Shown: positions 26,502 to 35,563, numbered from the stretch's first letter. The stretch: DNA of 64,000 nt from Mucilaginibacter tolerans (GCF_030519375.1 NZ_JAUMKB010000006.1:186001-250000), one strand, 5' to 3'. The notes: generated from the sequence alone by a model not told the origin. Made by a program: numbers and translations.

Positions 26502-27239
26502 CTATTTAAGATTTAAAAGATGTTTTACCGCCGCGCCGTTTACTACCAGCGTCGCGCTGTCGGCTAAATGATAATTTAAGTCGGCCGATGTGCCGCCCTT
26601 GATCACCAGCTGGCTTTTATTGCAAATATCCAGGTTGCTTTTGGCGAATTTGTTGTTGCCGCCAATGGTTAAAGCTGATCCGCTCCCGCTACTTTGGCCA
26701 GTAACGCCATTCAATATATTGATCCGATTATTTTCAAGAACTATATTACTCGCATGATCTGCCTGTATTTTAAGGCTATCTAAACTGAAACCTTTAATTA
26801 ATGTGGGATACCATCTTATATCCCGCGCCACAGTATCGGTTACCGGTGCACCGTTTGTAGTGTATCGCGCATCCGTTTTCAACAAAGAAAGCTTAGAACA
26901 GGAAATGTATAGGACATAGTTGGCCGCAATATTTCTGTAATGATCCGGAAAGGCGGCGTTTATCACCAGTCGCTTGCCTTGCTTATTTACACGCAGGAAA
27001 TCTTCAGCGCCTGGATTAGCCAGCACTTTATATGGTCCTTGAACAATGATGATATTTACTGCAGTGGATGCGTTCAATTCGATCTCATTAAAGTCATGAT
27101 AGTTTAAACTGATATAGTCACGGTACGGATTTGTGTAATCACCTTTCCGGTACTCCGCTCTGAGACTAAGGTCATAAGCAATCAGGCTGATGATTAATAT
27201 AGCCAGGGTTATTATTAATATCTTATTGCTTGTCTTCAT
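26502..27239 (-). CDS. Membrane-anchored DUF2807-like beta-helix protein
   Basis: The start is taken at the ATG at 27239 (MKTSNKILIITLAILI), a basic residue pair and membrane helix; the more upstream codon at 27290 lies deep in the GntR gene. The 245-residue protein then shows short parallel-beta repeats: FNEIELNASTAVNIIIVQG, LDSLKIQADHASNIVLENN, and a terminal SATLVVNGAAVKHLL. These are typical of DUF2807 auto-transporter-adhesin-head-like domains. It overlaps the regulator gene by 17 bp. A role with the transporter is inferred from context only. Confidence 0.75.
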   Translation of the reverse strand: MKTSNKILIITLAILIISLIAYDLSLRAEYRKGDYTNPYRDYISLNYHDFNEIELNASTAVNIIIVQGPYKVLANPGAEDFLRVNKQGKRLVINAAFPDHYRNIAANYVLYISCSKLSLLKTDARYTTNGAPVTDTVARDIRWYPTLIKGFSLDSLKIQADHASNIVLENNRINILNGVTGQSSGSGSALTIGGNNKFAKSNLDICNKSQLVIKGGTSADLNYHLADSATLVVNGAAVKHLLNLK

Positions 27240-27630
27240 GTTCTTCCTTGTTCGATTTAGTAATGGATTGTTTAGCCAGAAAATTTTCATACTGCTGCCG
27301 CACCTCGTCTATGGATATGTCCAGCAGGTAGATATTTTTAAAAAAATCGGGCAGATTTTGCTGCACAAACTGTTGTTTGCGATAAGCCTTTACCTTCTCA
27401 AACCCATCGTCGGCTACAAAAAGGCCCAGGCCACGTTTATTATAAACTATCTCCAGGCTCTGCAAAAATTCGTAAGAGCGCATCACCGTGTTAGGGTTAA
27501 CTTCCAATTCTACAGCCAGATCGCGCACCGAGAGTATCTTTTGCCCGGCTGTCCATTTTCCGGCCAGGATATTCTCGCACACAAATGCGGCAATCTGCAG
27601 GTATATCGCTTCGTTATCTTTAAATTCCAT
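27223..27630 (-). CDS. GntR-family regulator, YtrA subfamily
   Basis: The 135-residue protein has an N-terminal winged helix with the GntR pattern IYLQIAAFVCENILAGKWTAGQKILSVRDLA and the recognition helix VNPNTVMRSYEFL, followed by only about 60 residues. This short effector part is typical of YtrA regulators, which control ABC transporters. The gene is inside the ABC operon, between the two transporter systems. A palindrome at 29252-29277 at the operon start is its likely operator. Confidence 0.93.
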   Translation of the reverse strand: MEFKDNEAIYLQIAAFVCENILAGKWTAGQKILSVRDLAVELEVNPNTVMRSYEFLQSLEIVYNKRGLGLFVADDGFEKVKAYRKQQFVQQNLPDFFKNIYLLDISIDEVRQQYENFLAKQSITKSNKEEHEDKQ

Positions 27631-27631
27631 A

Positions 27632-28408
27632 TCAAACCTGCTTTTCCCTTAACCTGAAATAAGCTGCAACCCATATTAACACCGCCGAAATGCATAGGAC
27701 GGTCAGGATCGCCTGTGGGGGTATGGCCTTCGTAACAATGGAGTAATACTTATCGCCTACATTGAAATTGAGAAAGCCGAAAGGCATAGCAGCCTTAATC
27801 ACATCAAGACCAATAATGGCTTTAAGGAATACCGTGTTGAAAATCATCAGTACCACATAACCGATAAAAAATGCGAACCCTGTTTTAATAAAATGCAGCT
27901 TATTGAAAAATATAGCTCCAAAAAGGGCAATTGCATGAAGCAGGGAATAAATAGTCAATACGGTATAAAAGCCCCTTTGCTGAATGCTGAATAAAACAAA
28001 ATGTTGATTGGGCTCCCAGTGTTTCGCATTTGCCAAACCAATAAGCCCCAGGTAAAATACAGCCGTATAAATCAACAGGAATATGAGATAAGAATATAGC
28101 CAGCCAACAAGAAATTTTTCAAATGCAGTTGCCGGGAGCGTTAATGCAGCCATAGCTTTTTTCTTATCGCCAAAATCGCTGAAAACGGTACTGGTAAATA
28201 TGGTCCCCGCAATAAGCATAAGTATGACGAATATTGCTGTTTGCAAACCCGGATCAGGTGGTTCGGGTATAACAAAAAACAGAAATGCTCCGCCAAGTAA
28301 TATAACCCCCGCCAGTACGGCTATAGACATAAGATAGATGCGGTAATGCTCGGCAGTGTGCTTAACAAAAAGACGGCAAAAGCGCCGTAAGCTAAACAAA
28401 TTATTCAT
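27632..28408 (-). CDS. ABC-2-type permease
   Basis: The start is at the ATG at 28408 (MNNLFSLRRF), preceded by an unusually good ribosome site GGAGG for this genome and overlapping the upstream ATPase stop by 8 bp. The longer frame to 28561 would run antisense-free but inside the ATPase gene. The 258-residue protein has six hydrophobic helices. It is the permease of the first ABC pair in the operon and ends 1 bp before the GntR gene. Confidence 0.88.
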   Translation of the reverse strand: MNNLFSLRRFCRLFVKHTAEHYRIYLMSIAVLAGVILLGGAFLFFVIPEPPDPGLQTAIFVILMLIAGTIFTSTVFSDFGDKKKAMAALTLPATAFEKFLVGWLYSYLIFLLIYTAVFYLGLIGLANAKHWEPNQHFVLFSIQQRGFYTVLTIYSLLHAIALFGAIFFNKLHFIKTGFAFFIGYVVLMIFNTVFLKAIIGLDVIKAAMPFGFLNFNVGDKYYSIVTKAIPPQAILTVLCISAVLIWVAAYFRLREKQV

Positions 28409-29249
28409 TGCCGCCTCCTTCTTCGAGTATTTGAGGCACTTTGCTACTGCCGGAAGTAACAGCATTGAAAAGCAGTTCAAGATCCATTTTACTGAATTTG
28501 CCTGATGTATTTTGAACAATAGCATGTTTACCTCGCATGCTCTCCTCTTCATAAAGCACATTTACCCCGCTGGTATTCTCAAATACGCCGAACAGTAATT
28601 TATCGGTGAGCGTATCGACTGAACTATTTACGGCGATCTTGTGGTCATTCAATATCAAAACTGTATCGATCAGGCTATCAAGATCGCGAACCTGGTGAGT
28701 GGAAATGATAATGCAGCGCTCGTCATTCAGAACAGATGCGATCAATTTCCGGAACTGCACCTTTGAAGGGATGTCGAGACCATTAGTTGGTTCATCCATA
28801 ATCAATACCGAAGCGTTGGTAGCTACTCCAAAGGCGATCATAACCTTTTTTTGCTGCCCGTAAGACATATTGCTCATCGTCTGTTCAGGATCAACATCCA
28901 ATGTTTTCAGGTAAGCATAAAAATCAGTTATGCTGAATTTTGGATAGAAGGCAGCGGTGTTCTTTAAAAATTGTCCTGGCGTAAGTGCCGGAACGTAAAC
29001 CTCCTCTGCAAGGAAGAAAACGTTCGCAAGTGTATGAACCATCCTCTCTGAAGTTTCAGCGCCGTATATAAAGCATTTCCCGTGTGCCGGAAAGGACAGG
29101 CCCGAAATACATTTCAAAAGGGTGGATTTTCCTGATCCATTCTTTCCCAATAAGCCGTAAATATGTCCCGGAACAAGCGAAAGGTTCAAGTTTTTAAAAA
29201 CCGGTCGGCCTTTTTTATACCAAAAGTCAAGATTTTGAACTTGAATCAT
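28401..29249 (-). CDS. ABC transporter ATP-binding protein, first gene of the operon
   Basis: The 282-residue ATPase has Walker A GKNGSGKSTLL, a signature of the form MSYGQQKK instead of LSGGQ, Walker B VLIMDEPTNG and the switch STHQVRD. The signature variant is common in ATPases regulated by YtrA-type GntR proteins. The ATG is only 2 bp from a palindromic operator, and a promoter lies just beyond it. Confidence 0.94.
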   Translation of the reverse strand: MIQVQNLDFWYKKGRPVFKNLNLSLVPGHIYGLLGKNGSGKSTLLKCISGLSFPAHGKCFIYGAETSERMVHTLANVFFLAEEVYVPALTPGQFLKNTAAFYPKFSITDFYAYLKTLDVDPEQTMSNMSYGQQKKVMIAFGVATNASVLIMDEPTNGLDIPSKVQFRKLIASVLNDERCIIISTHQVRDLDSLIDTVLILNDHKIAVNSSVDTLTDKLLFGVFENTSGVNVLYEEESMRGKHAIVQNTSGKFSKMDLELLFNAVTSGSSKVPQILEEGGGNE

Positions 29250-29251
29250 AT

Positions 29252-29307
29252 TAGTGTATTAGTATAATAGTACACTACAAATGTAATGATCGTTCTCATA
29301 AATCCAA
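29252..29307 (-). promoter_or_regulatory. Promoter and palindromic operator of the ABC operon
   Basis: On the minus strand TTG (29305-29307), 19 bp and TACATTTG (29278-29285) form a Bacteroidota promoter. Directly downstream is a 26-bp palindrome (29252-29277): TAGTGTATTA, six bases, TAGTACACTA, with one mismatch between arms. It covers the expected transcription start and ends 2 bp before the start codon, ideal for repression by the operon's own GntR protein. Confidence 0.75.
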
Positions 29308-29423
29308 GAAAAATGAGATATTTTATTTCTGCGTTGAAACAGATAACCCTTGCAGGGTGATTAAAAATTTATAAGTTTAAAATAATTTCAATCAGGCCCC
29401 CTCATGATTACTGCAAATGATCC

Positions 29424-31646
29424 ATGTTTAGACCCTTACTTGCGGCTTGTTTCTTTTTTATCTCCGTATCTGCTGTTTTTGGCCAGGACGCTGATTTTTT
29501 TAAACCAAACCCGCATCGTCGCGAGTTAAAGGCAACAAAAATTCCGGGCAATATAAAGGTAGACGGCATTTTAGATGAGCCCGAATGGAGTTTAGCCATA
29601 GGTGCTTCAGATTTTATCCAGGTTGAACCATACCAGGGTCAGCCGTCAAATTATACAACAGTAATTAAAGTACTGTATAACCAGAAATACCTGTATGTGG
29701 GCGTCGTATGTAAAGATCCCAAGGGTAAGAGAGCGATCATGGCGACAGACTTTGTGCGGGATTTTGACTATCTGAGGCATGACCTAGTGAACCTGGCTTT
29801 TGACACTTTCAATGATCAGCGCAATGCCATGGTTTTTGCGACAAACGCTTATGGGGTGGAACGCGATCTGCTCGCGTTCGATGATATTTATTATGACATA
29901 GATTGGAACGGGCTCTGGACTGTAAATACATCACGCAGCGATTCGGGCTGGGTTGCTGAGATGGCCATTCCCTGGAAAACATTAAGATACCCCAAAAGTA
30001 AGGACAGTATACAGAGTTGGGGTTTCAATGCATATCGCAACCGGAGACTTACTAACGAAATCAGCGCCTTTTCACCCTTTCCCCGCATATTTTCATCTGC
30101 CCATATGAATTATGCTGGTGTACTAACCAACCTGCAGCCCCCGCCACCTGCTACGAATATCATTGTCGACCCTTACGTTCTGGCATCTGAAGATCACTAT
30201 GCAAATTTTGCAGGTGCAAAGCCACATACCTCAAGTTTTAAATATGGAGGAGATCTGAAATGGGCGATCAATCCAAATACAGTGCTTGACCTTACAGCGA
30301 ATACGGATTTTGCTCAGGCAGATGTTGACCAGCAAGTAAATAACACTACCCGTTTTAATGTTTTTTTCCCTGAGAAACGCCAGTTTTTCCTTGAGAACGC
30401 GTCACTCTTCGGGGTTCAAATCAGCATGAATGGCGATCAGGCCGGCGGCAATATGCGCTACCAACCTTTTAATAGCCGGAACATCGGTTTGGATACAAGC
30501 GGCAATCCGATTCCGATAGTTGGTGGGGGACGTTTTGTTTACCGTTCGGCAACGGTGAATTATGGCGCAATGGCAATCCGTCAGCAAGGGTATAACGGGG
30601 GGTCAGCAACCAACTTTTTTGTAGGCAGATTCTCGCAAAACTTTGGTCACCAAAGTCGTATTGGGGGCATTGTTTCACTTAAAGAACAGCCCGGCGCAGC
30701 CAACTTTGAATCCACTATGGACGGTTTTTTTAGGTTCAATGAATCCAATTCCATCAATGCGATTGTTACGCAATCAACTACAACCAATACCGGAGCTAAA
30801 GGATTTGCAGGCGTGGTTCAGTATTTCAACAATACCAACAATCATGAAATATGGTTGACAGAATCGGTTATAACAAAGGATTTTGATCCGCAAATGGGTT
30901 TTGTTTCACGCAGTGATGTGATTGCGACCACACCTGGTATAAACTATTTTTACCGGGGCAAACTGCTCCCGTTTAAGAGCTTCCTGTTAGCTTATGCGCC
31001 AGGCATTTTACCGGAAATTTATTATACAGCATCTACGGGAAAGTTTGCAGAGGCCCATATCCCTTTTTACCCTGTTTGGTTTAATTTTAAAAATGGCGGC
31101 TATTTTGGATATGGTTTTGAATCGATATGGCAACACCTTACTTCGATTTTTTCGCCCCTGAATCTCAACATTGCACCTGGGGATTATCATTACTTTAATC
31201 AGCAGATATATTTATCGACCGACCCATCAAAAATATTGAATGCGATGATCTCGTTTACGTCGGGGTCTTATTTTAATGGAAGATTAACAACTATCGATTA
31301 TAAAGTACAATTCGCTCCAAGTCCACATGTATCTTTAATAGGGGAGTATAATCGGAATCATTTCGATCACGTAGGAGCCGACAATACCAGTGAACTTGTT
31401 AACTTGTATATTTTACAGGGCCGTTTTGCGCTTAATCCTCATCTGCAATTTAGCGGCATATACCAGAAAAACTTACTCAACAACTCTAATGCATACAATC
31501 TGAGATTAGCCTGGGAGTTTTCGCCACTGAGCTATGTGTACTTTATTTATAACAGGGGTATCAACAACCAACTGCGTACGCGACCGATAATCGACCAGAC
31601 AGAGGACCACATTATTTTCAAACTGAGTTATTTACAGCAGTTTTAA
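29424..31646 (+). CDS. CBM9-like / DUF5916 outer-membrane-associated protein
   Basis: The 740-residue protein has a signal peptide (core LLAACFFFISVSAVFG), an N-terminal carbohydrate-binding family 9-like beta-sandwich (about 35-230; KVDGILDEPEWSLA, YLYVGVVCKDP), and a long DUF5916 part rich in beta strands (about 240-740). The latter ends in an aromatic-rich strand (LSYLQQF), as outer-membrane barrels do. Members are common in Bacteroidota and usually of unknown function. The 174 bp before it separate it from the divergent ABC operon. Confidence 0.88.
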   Translation: MFRPLLAACFFFISVSAVFGQDADFFKPNPHRRELKATKIPGNIKVDGILDEPEWSLAIGASDFIQVEPYQGQPSNYTTVIKVLYNQKYLYVGVVCKDPKGKRAIMATDFVRDFDYLRHDLVNLAFDTFNDQRNAMVFATNAYGVERDLLAFDDIYYDIDWNGLWTVNTSRSDSGWVAEMAIPWKTLRYPKSKDSIQSWGFNAYRNRRLTNEISAFSPFPRIFSSAHMNYAGVLTNLQPPPPATNIIVDPYVLASEDHYANFAGAKPHTSSFKYGGDLKWAINPNTVLDLTANTDFAQADVDQQVNNTTRFNVFFPEKRQFFLENASLFGVQISMNGDQAGGNMRYQPFNSRNIGLDTSGNPIPIVGGGRFVYRSATVNYGAMAIRQQGYNGGSATNFFVGRFSQNFGHQSRIGGIVSLKEQPGAANFESTMDGFFRFNESNSINAIVTQSTTTNTGAKGFAGVVQYFNNTNNHEIWLTESVITKDFDPQMGFVSRSDVIATTPGINYFYRGKLLPFKSFLLAYAPGILPEIYYTASTGKFAEAHIPFYPVWFNFKNGGYFGYGFESIWQHLTSIFSPLNLNIAPGDYHYFNQQIYLSTDPSKILNAMISFTSGSYFNGRLTTIDYKVQFAPSPHVSLIGEYNRNHFDHVGADNTSELVNLYILQGRFALNPHLQFSGIYQKNLLNNSNAYNLRLAWEFSPLSYVYFIYNRGINNQLRTRPIIDQTEDHIIFKLSYLQQF

Positions 31647-31739
31647 CCAATGGGAAGCATAACAAAACAATTAAGTATATTCAAACCATCTGAAATTTAT
31701 CAACCAATTTTATAACCTTTTTAAACTATCAAATCATTT

Positions 31740-32876
31740 ATGAGTAAGAGCACTACTTATCTTGAATCCAAACAGCACTATCCTATCCTCGATGGTTTGC
31801 GCGGCGTGGCTTCTGTTGTGGTTATTGTTTTTCACGTGTTTGAAACCTTTACGGGTGGTAACCGCTTTATTCAAATCATTAATCACGGCTACCTGGCAGT
31901 GGATTTCTTCTTTTTATTGTCGGGTTTTGTAGTTGCCTATGCTTATGACGACCGCTGGACTAAAATGACCCAATGGGATTTTTACAAAAGAAGGCTTGTG
32001 CGTTTGCAACCCATGGTTGTATTGGGCTCTATTATAGGGGCAGCGCTGTTTTATTTCCAGGTTAGCCCTGTTGCTTTTCCAAATATTGCCAGCACACCCG
32101 TGTGGGAGGTATTACTTCTAATGGTTATAGGCGCTACATTAATACCCGTTCCTGTTTCAATGGATATCCGTGGCTGGCAGGAAATGCACCCATTGGACGG
32201 CCCGGCCTGGTCATTGTTTTTCGAATATATTGCCAATATTCTTTATGCCCTTGCTGTCCGTCGTTTTTCAAAGCTTGCTCTTTCTATTTTAGTATCACTG
32301 GCAGGGTGCATGATGATAGGTTATTTAATTTTTGGCCCGCAGGGCGATCTCATCGGTGGCTGGTCAATTACCGGCGATCAACTCTTTGTAGGGTTTACAC
32401 GGGTGCTTTATCCCTTCTTTGCCGGGGTTTTGCTTTGCCGCATCGGCGGAATCATCCGTATTAAAAATGCCTTTTGGTGGTCCAGTCTGATGATTCTTAT
32501 CGCACTTAGCATTCCCCGCATAGGCGATGAACATCATCTGTGGATGAATGGCATTTATGATGCGGCTTGCGTAATCTTCGTGTTCCCGGTTATTGTTTCG
32601 ATAGGGGCCGGCGGAATATTACATAGCGCGAGGTCGGAACGTATCTGTAAGTTTTTTGGCGATATTTCTTATCCGCTTTATATTACTCATTACCCTTTGA
32701 TCTATGTATTCACTGCGTGGGTTGTCAACAACAAAATACCATTGGGGGTTCACGGCATGTTGATGGGGCTGCTATTGGTGATAGTGAGCATTGCAATTGC
32801 ATACGCTTCCTTGAAACTATATGATGAGCCCGTTCGCGAATGGTTAAAGAAGAAAGTTTTAATGAAAAAGGCATAG
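31740..32876 (+). CDS. Acyltransferase family 3 membrane protein
   Basis: The 378-residue protein has about ten membrane helices and the acyltransferase_3 opening YPILDGLRGVASVVVIVFHV, with the conserved Arg and His. AVDFFFLLSGFVVAYAYD follows. Such enzymes acetylate or acylate extracytoplasmic sugars, peptidoglycan or lipids. The C-terminus is short and basic. It stands alone and is followed by a strong terminator. Substrate cannot be inferred from context. Confidence 0.9.
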   Translation: MSKSTTYLESKQHYPILDGLRGVASVVVIVFHVFETFTGGNRFIQIINHGYLAVDFFFLLSGFVVAYAYDDRWTKMTQWDFYKRRLVRLQPMVVLGSIIGAALFYFQVSPVAFPNIASTPVWEVLLLMVIGATLIPVPVSMDIRGWQEMHPLDGPAWSLFFEYIANILYALAVRRFSKLALSILVSLAGCMMIGYLIFGPQGDLIGGWSITGDQLFVGFTRVLYPFFAGVLLCRIGGIIRIKNAFWWSSLMILIALSIPRIGDEHHLWMNGIYDAACVIFVFPVIVSIGAGGILHSARSERICKFFGDISYPLYITHYPLIYVFTAWVVNNKIPLGVHGMLMGLLLVIVSIAIAYASLKLYDEPVREWLKKKVLMKKA

Positions 32877-32904
32877 TACGTTGGCGCAAGCGCATTTAAT
32901 AACG

Positions 32905-32946
32905 AGAGCCATGAATTGGTTAATTCATGGCTCTTGTATTTTTTAT
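32905..32946. terminator. Intrinsic terminator
   Basis: A perfect 13-bp stem (AGAGCCATGAATT / AATTCATGGCTCT) with a GGTT loop, followed by TGTATTTTTTAT. It lies between the convergent acyltransferase and the 92-residue gene and best serves the plus strand. Confidence 0.9.
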
Positions 32947-32954
32947 ATGCCGCC

Positions 32955-33233
32955 TCATTTTGCATTCGCCTCAGCAAACTGCTGAATGTCATTTTTGCTG
33001 AATGTTACCAATTCGATAATGTTTGCGTGACGCCGTAAAAATGGAGGAACAGTCTGAAGTGCTTCTTCCTTGTTGTCAAATTCACTGATAAAATAGGATT
33101 TATGAACACCGGATTTGCAACCCCAATAGGCATGTGTAAGCAAATGCGAACCAGACTCTACAAATAACTTAATCACATGCTGACACTCAACGGTGTTTTC
33201 TGAATGTGGTATTTCGATTAAAAAAGTTGTCAT
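32955..33233 (-). CDS. Small conserved hypothetical protein (ferredoxin-like fold suspected)
   Basis: The 92-residue protein has the strand-helix pattern MTTFLIEIPHSENTVECQHVIKLF..., GCKSGVHKSYFISEFDNKEEALQTVPPFLR, and IIELVTFSKNDIQQF. This suggests a dimeric alpha-beta barrel or ferredoxin-like fold, as in small DUF4242-type proteins. No catalytic motif is evident. It lies 45 bp after the FAD oxidoreductase on the same strand, so it may be the last gene of the peroxiredoxin operon. Confidence 0.65.
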   Translation of the reverse strand: MTTFLIEIPHSENTVECQHVIKLFVESGSHLLTHAYWGCKSGVHKSYFISEFDNKEEALQTVPPFLRRHANIIELVTFSKNDIQQFAEANAK

Positions 33234-33278
33234 TTTGTTCAGATTTAATATGATAATCGGTTAACTATTATGCTCCTA

Positions 33279-34406
33279 TTACAACCCGAACCAACGGGCC
33301 TTTCTGCTTGATCCAAAATATTGTTTATCTATTACCAGTGCTTCAGATGCATCGTGGTGAATGCCAAAAGGCTTCGGGCCAGAGAAAAAGTCAACATCCA
33401 CACGGGCCACTTCTCCCTTACCAAACTCGATATAACAGGAGCCAGCTCCGGTATAAGTCGCTTCGTTTTGCTTACCATGATAGGTGGCTATAATAGAAGC
33501 AGCAGCAATTTTTGCAGCGCCTTCGGCAAATACACCGGCTTTAGGTGTTCCTACGCTGGTCACATCACCAATAGCATACACATTAGGGAACCTGGTCAAT
33601 AAGTTCTGTCTGTCGACAGGTATCCATCCGTCAACTGTCAACCCGCTTTGCTGCACCACATCAGGCGCGACATGTTTTGGGATACCGAGAAACAAATCGA
33701 ATGGTATTTCAGTGCCATCATCAAGCACGGCTATTTTCTCACGAAGCGATGCTACCTTATGCTGGGGAATAAAATGAATGCTTCGCTCTTCAAACGCCTT
33801 AATTAACGCTTTCGATGAATCCGGTGAAGGAGGAATAGGTGATCCAAACGGTATCACAAGACTGATCGTACAATCATTGCGTATGCCTGCACTAACCAAA
33901 TAATCATGCAGCATCAACGAGCCTTCGCTTGGTGCGGGTGGGCATTTAAACGGGGCACCGCATACACCCACTACCGCATGCCCCTTTTTAAAGTCCGGGA
34001 TCGTATCTCTTAGTTTTACAGCACCTTCAAAAGTGTAATACTCGTTGCCAAATTCAGCAAGGCCGGGCGTTGCGTTGATGTCATAGTTTGCGCCAAGCGC
34101 AACCACTAATACATCGGCTTCATAGATGCCGTTTTGTGTAGTAACCGCTCTTGTTACAGGATTTATAGCCGTTATAGTTTCCTTGCGAAACTTTACCCCC
34201 GGCTTTACAATACTGCTATAAGGAATTTTGATCGAATCCGCCGCCTTGTGACCAAACATGACATCGAGCTTTGAAAAGCCGAAATAGAATGTGTCATTCT
34301 GATCTATTAGGGTCAGATCAAGGTTGTCACCAATAGTTTCGGAAAGGATGGAAGTAAGTTCCAATCCTCCAAACCCGGCACCCAATACCACTACACGTAG
34401 TTTCAT
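33279..34406 (-). CDS. FAD-dependent oxidoreductase, sulfide:quinone reductase-like
   Basis: The 375-residue flavoprotein has a dinucleotide-binding N-terminus (VVVLGAGFGGLELTSIL), the second FAD motif VYAIGDVTSVGTPKAGVFAEGAA (about 290-315) and a central pyridine-nucleotide-like region with GHAVVGVCGAPFKCPPAPSE. The last of these includes the redox Cys of sulfide:quinone reductases and flavocytochrome c. It lies 3 bp after a DUF2892 membrane protein and two genes after a peroxiredoxin, pointing to sulfur or peroxide chemistry at the membrane. The natural electron acceptor is not evident. Confidence 0.85.
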   Translation of the reverse strand: MKLRVVVLGAGFGGLELTSILSETIGDNLDLTLIDQNDTFYFGFSKLDVMFGHKAADSIKIPYSSIVKPGVKFRKETITAINPVTRAVTTQNGIYEADVLVVALGANYDINATPGLAEFGNEYYTFEGAVKLRDTIPDFKKGHAVVGVCGAPFKCPPAPSEGSLMLHDYLVSAGIRNDCTISLVIPFGSPIPPSPDSSKALIKAFEERSIHFIPQHKVASLREKIAVLDDGTEIPFDLFLGIPKHVAPDVVQQSGLTVDGWIPVDRQNLLTRFPNVYAIGDVTSVGTPKAGVFAEGAAKIAAASIIATYHGKQNEATYTGAGSCYIEFGKGEVARVDVDFFSGPKPFGIHHDASEALVIDKQYFGSSRKARWFGL

Positions 34407-34409
34407 GTT

Positions 34410-34613
34410 CTATTTCTTTAACGGTTGTTTAATAAAGATTTTTGAGATTACGGTCAGCGACGGGCATAACCCTGTAACGGCCCCGAGAATAAACCCGGCC
34501 GCAGGAACATAGAGCACCCAGTTTGCTTTGGAGAAACCTGTAAGATAAATGCCAGTCCATAAGATCGTACCTACAAAGGCAAACCAAATGCGCATGGATG
34601 TTGATGCTCTCAT
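34410..34613 (-). CDS. DUF2892 (YgaP-like) inner-membrane protein
   Basis: The 67-residue protein has two membrane helices (about 9-26 and 34-50) and the family pattern AAGFILGAVTGLCPS, with a Cys near the membrane edge. DUF2892 domains occur alone or fused to rhodanese modules and take part in sulfur transfer. Here it is placed between a peroxiredoxin and an SQR-like flavoprotein, 3 bp before the latter. Confidence 0.85.
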   Translation of the reverse strand: MRASTSMRIWFAFVGTILWTGIYLTGFSKANWVLYVPAAGFILGAVTGLCPSLTVISKIFIKQPLKK

Positions 34614-34647
34614 AATTTAATGCTGTGCCAGGGGTAAGTGATTTCGA

Positions 34648-35316
34648 TTAATTCATCATACTTGGTTGAGCTACAACACGCAGGTATGGTTTAACAATCT
34701 TCCAGCCGTTCGGATATTTCTCCTTTGCTTCGTCATCCGATACTGCCGGCACAATGATCACATCCTCACCCTTTTTCCAGTTAACCGGAGTGGCAACTTT
34801 GTGCGCTGCAGTAAGCTGCATGGAATCAAGCACGCGCAATATTTCATCGAAGTTGCGGCCTGTTGTCATGGGATATGTTAATTGCAGTTTTACTTTTTTA
34901 TCGGGGCCTACTATAAATACCGAACGTACTGTTTGATTGGTAGCCGCGGTTCTGCCCTCTGAAGTGCCGGGCTCATCAGCAGGAAGCATATCGTATAATT
35001 TAGCTATGGCCAATGCCGGGTCGCCTATCATCGGATAGTTTACAGCATACCCTTGTGTTTCTTCAATATCCTTTTCCCATCTTAAATGACTTTCTACCGG
35101 ATCTACACTAAGACCAATAACCTTACAGTTTCTTTTTGCAAATTCAGGTGCCATTTTTGCCATGTAACCCAGTTCGGTAGTACAAACCGGTGTAAAATCT
35201 TTTGGGTGGGAAAACAGAATAGCCCAGCCATTACCAATCCAATCGTGAAAATTGATGGTGCCTTTTGTTGTTTCGGCTTGAAAATCTGGTGCGATGTCGC
35301 CTAATCTAATACTCAT
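34648..35316 (-). CDS. 1-Cys peroxiredoxin (Prx6 type)
   Basis: The 222-residue enzyme reduces peroxides. The peroxidatic Cys is Cys45 in DFTPVCTTELG, and the long C-terminal dimerisation part (about 160-222; WKKGEDVIIVP, YPNGWKIVKPYLRV) is that of the Prx6 subfamily. No resolving Cys is conserved at the usual 2-Cys position. The upstream region also holds a frameshifted zinc-ribbon gene, 50 bp away in the same direction. Confidence 0.95.
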   Translation of the reverse strand: MSIRLGDIAPDFQAETTKGTINFHDWIGNGWAILFSHPKDFTPVCTTELGYMAKMAPEFAKRNCKVIGLSVDPVESHLRWEKDIEETQGYAVNYPMIGDPALAIAKLYDMLPADEPGTSEGRTAATNQTVRSVFIVGPDKKVKLQLTYPMTTGRNFDEILRVLDSMQLTAAHKVATPVNWKKGEDVIIVPAVSDDEAKEKYPNGWKIVKPYLRVVAQPSMMN

Positions 35317-35366
35317 GATGTTGTTTGTTTAATTGTTTGACGATAATGGTGAAGTAGAAATATTGT

Positions 35367-35563
35367 TTATAGTAAAATATGCTTCTTTCTGCAGTTCTCA
35401 CATTCGTAGGCTTTCGGCTTAACCGTTCCGAATGAGATCAGCTTTATCACAGTGCCAACAAATGTTTTTTTTTATAATCGATCAGATTACCACCACATGC
35501 CGTGCACCGTATCCCAATAACTGTCCGTTTAATAATGATCTTATCCAAATCGAGCAATGCCAT
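35367..35563 (-). pseudogene. Small zinc-ribbon gene interrupted at a poly-A run
   Basis: From the ATG at 35563 the frame reads MALLDLDKIIIKRTVIGIRC then CTACGGNLIDYKKK and stops at 35447. A run of nine A on the coding strand (35465-35473) precedes the stop. With one more A the frame would continue through KPKAYECENCRKKHILL to a TAA at 35367-35369, for 65 residues and two CxxC pairs, a normal small zinc ribbon. With one fewer A it would give another CxHC and stop early. It is either a real frameshift, a homopolymer sequencing error or slippage. Confidence 0.6.

Noticed and set aside
27190-27657. Plus-strand open frame of 155 codons opposite the GntR gene
   Set aside because: The minus strand encodes a complete winged-helix regulator over the same bases; the plus frame shows no domain.
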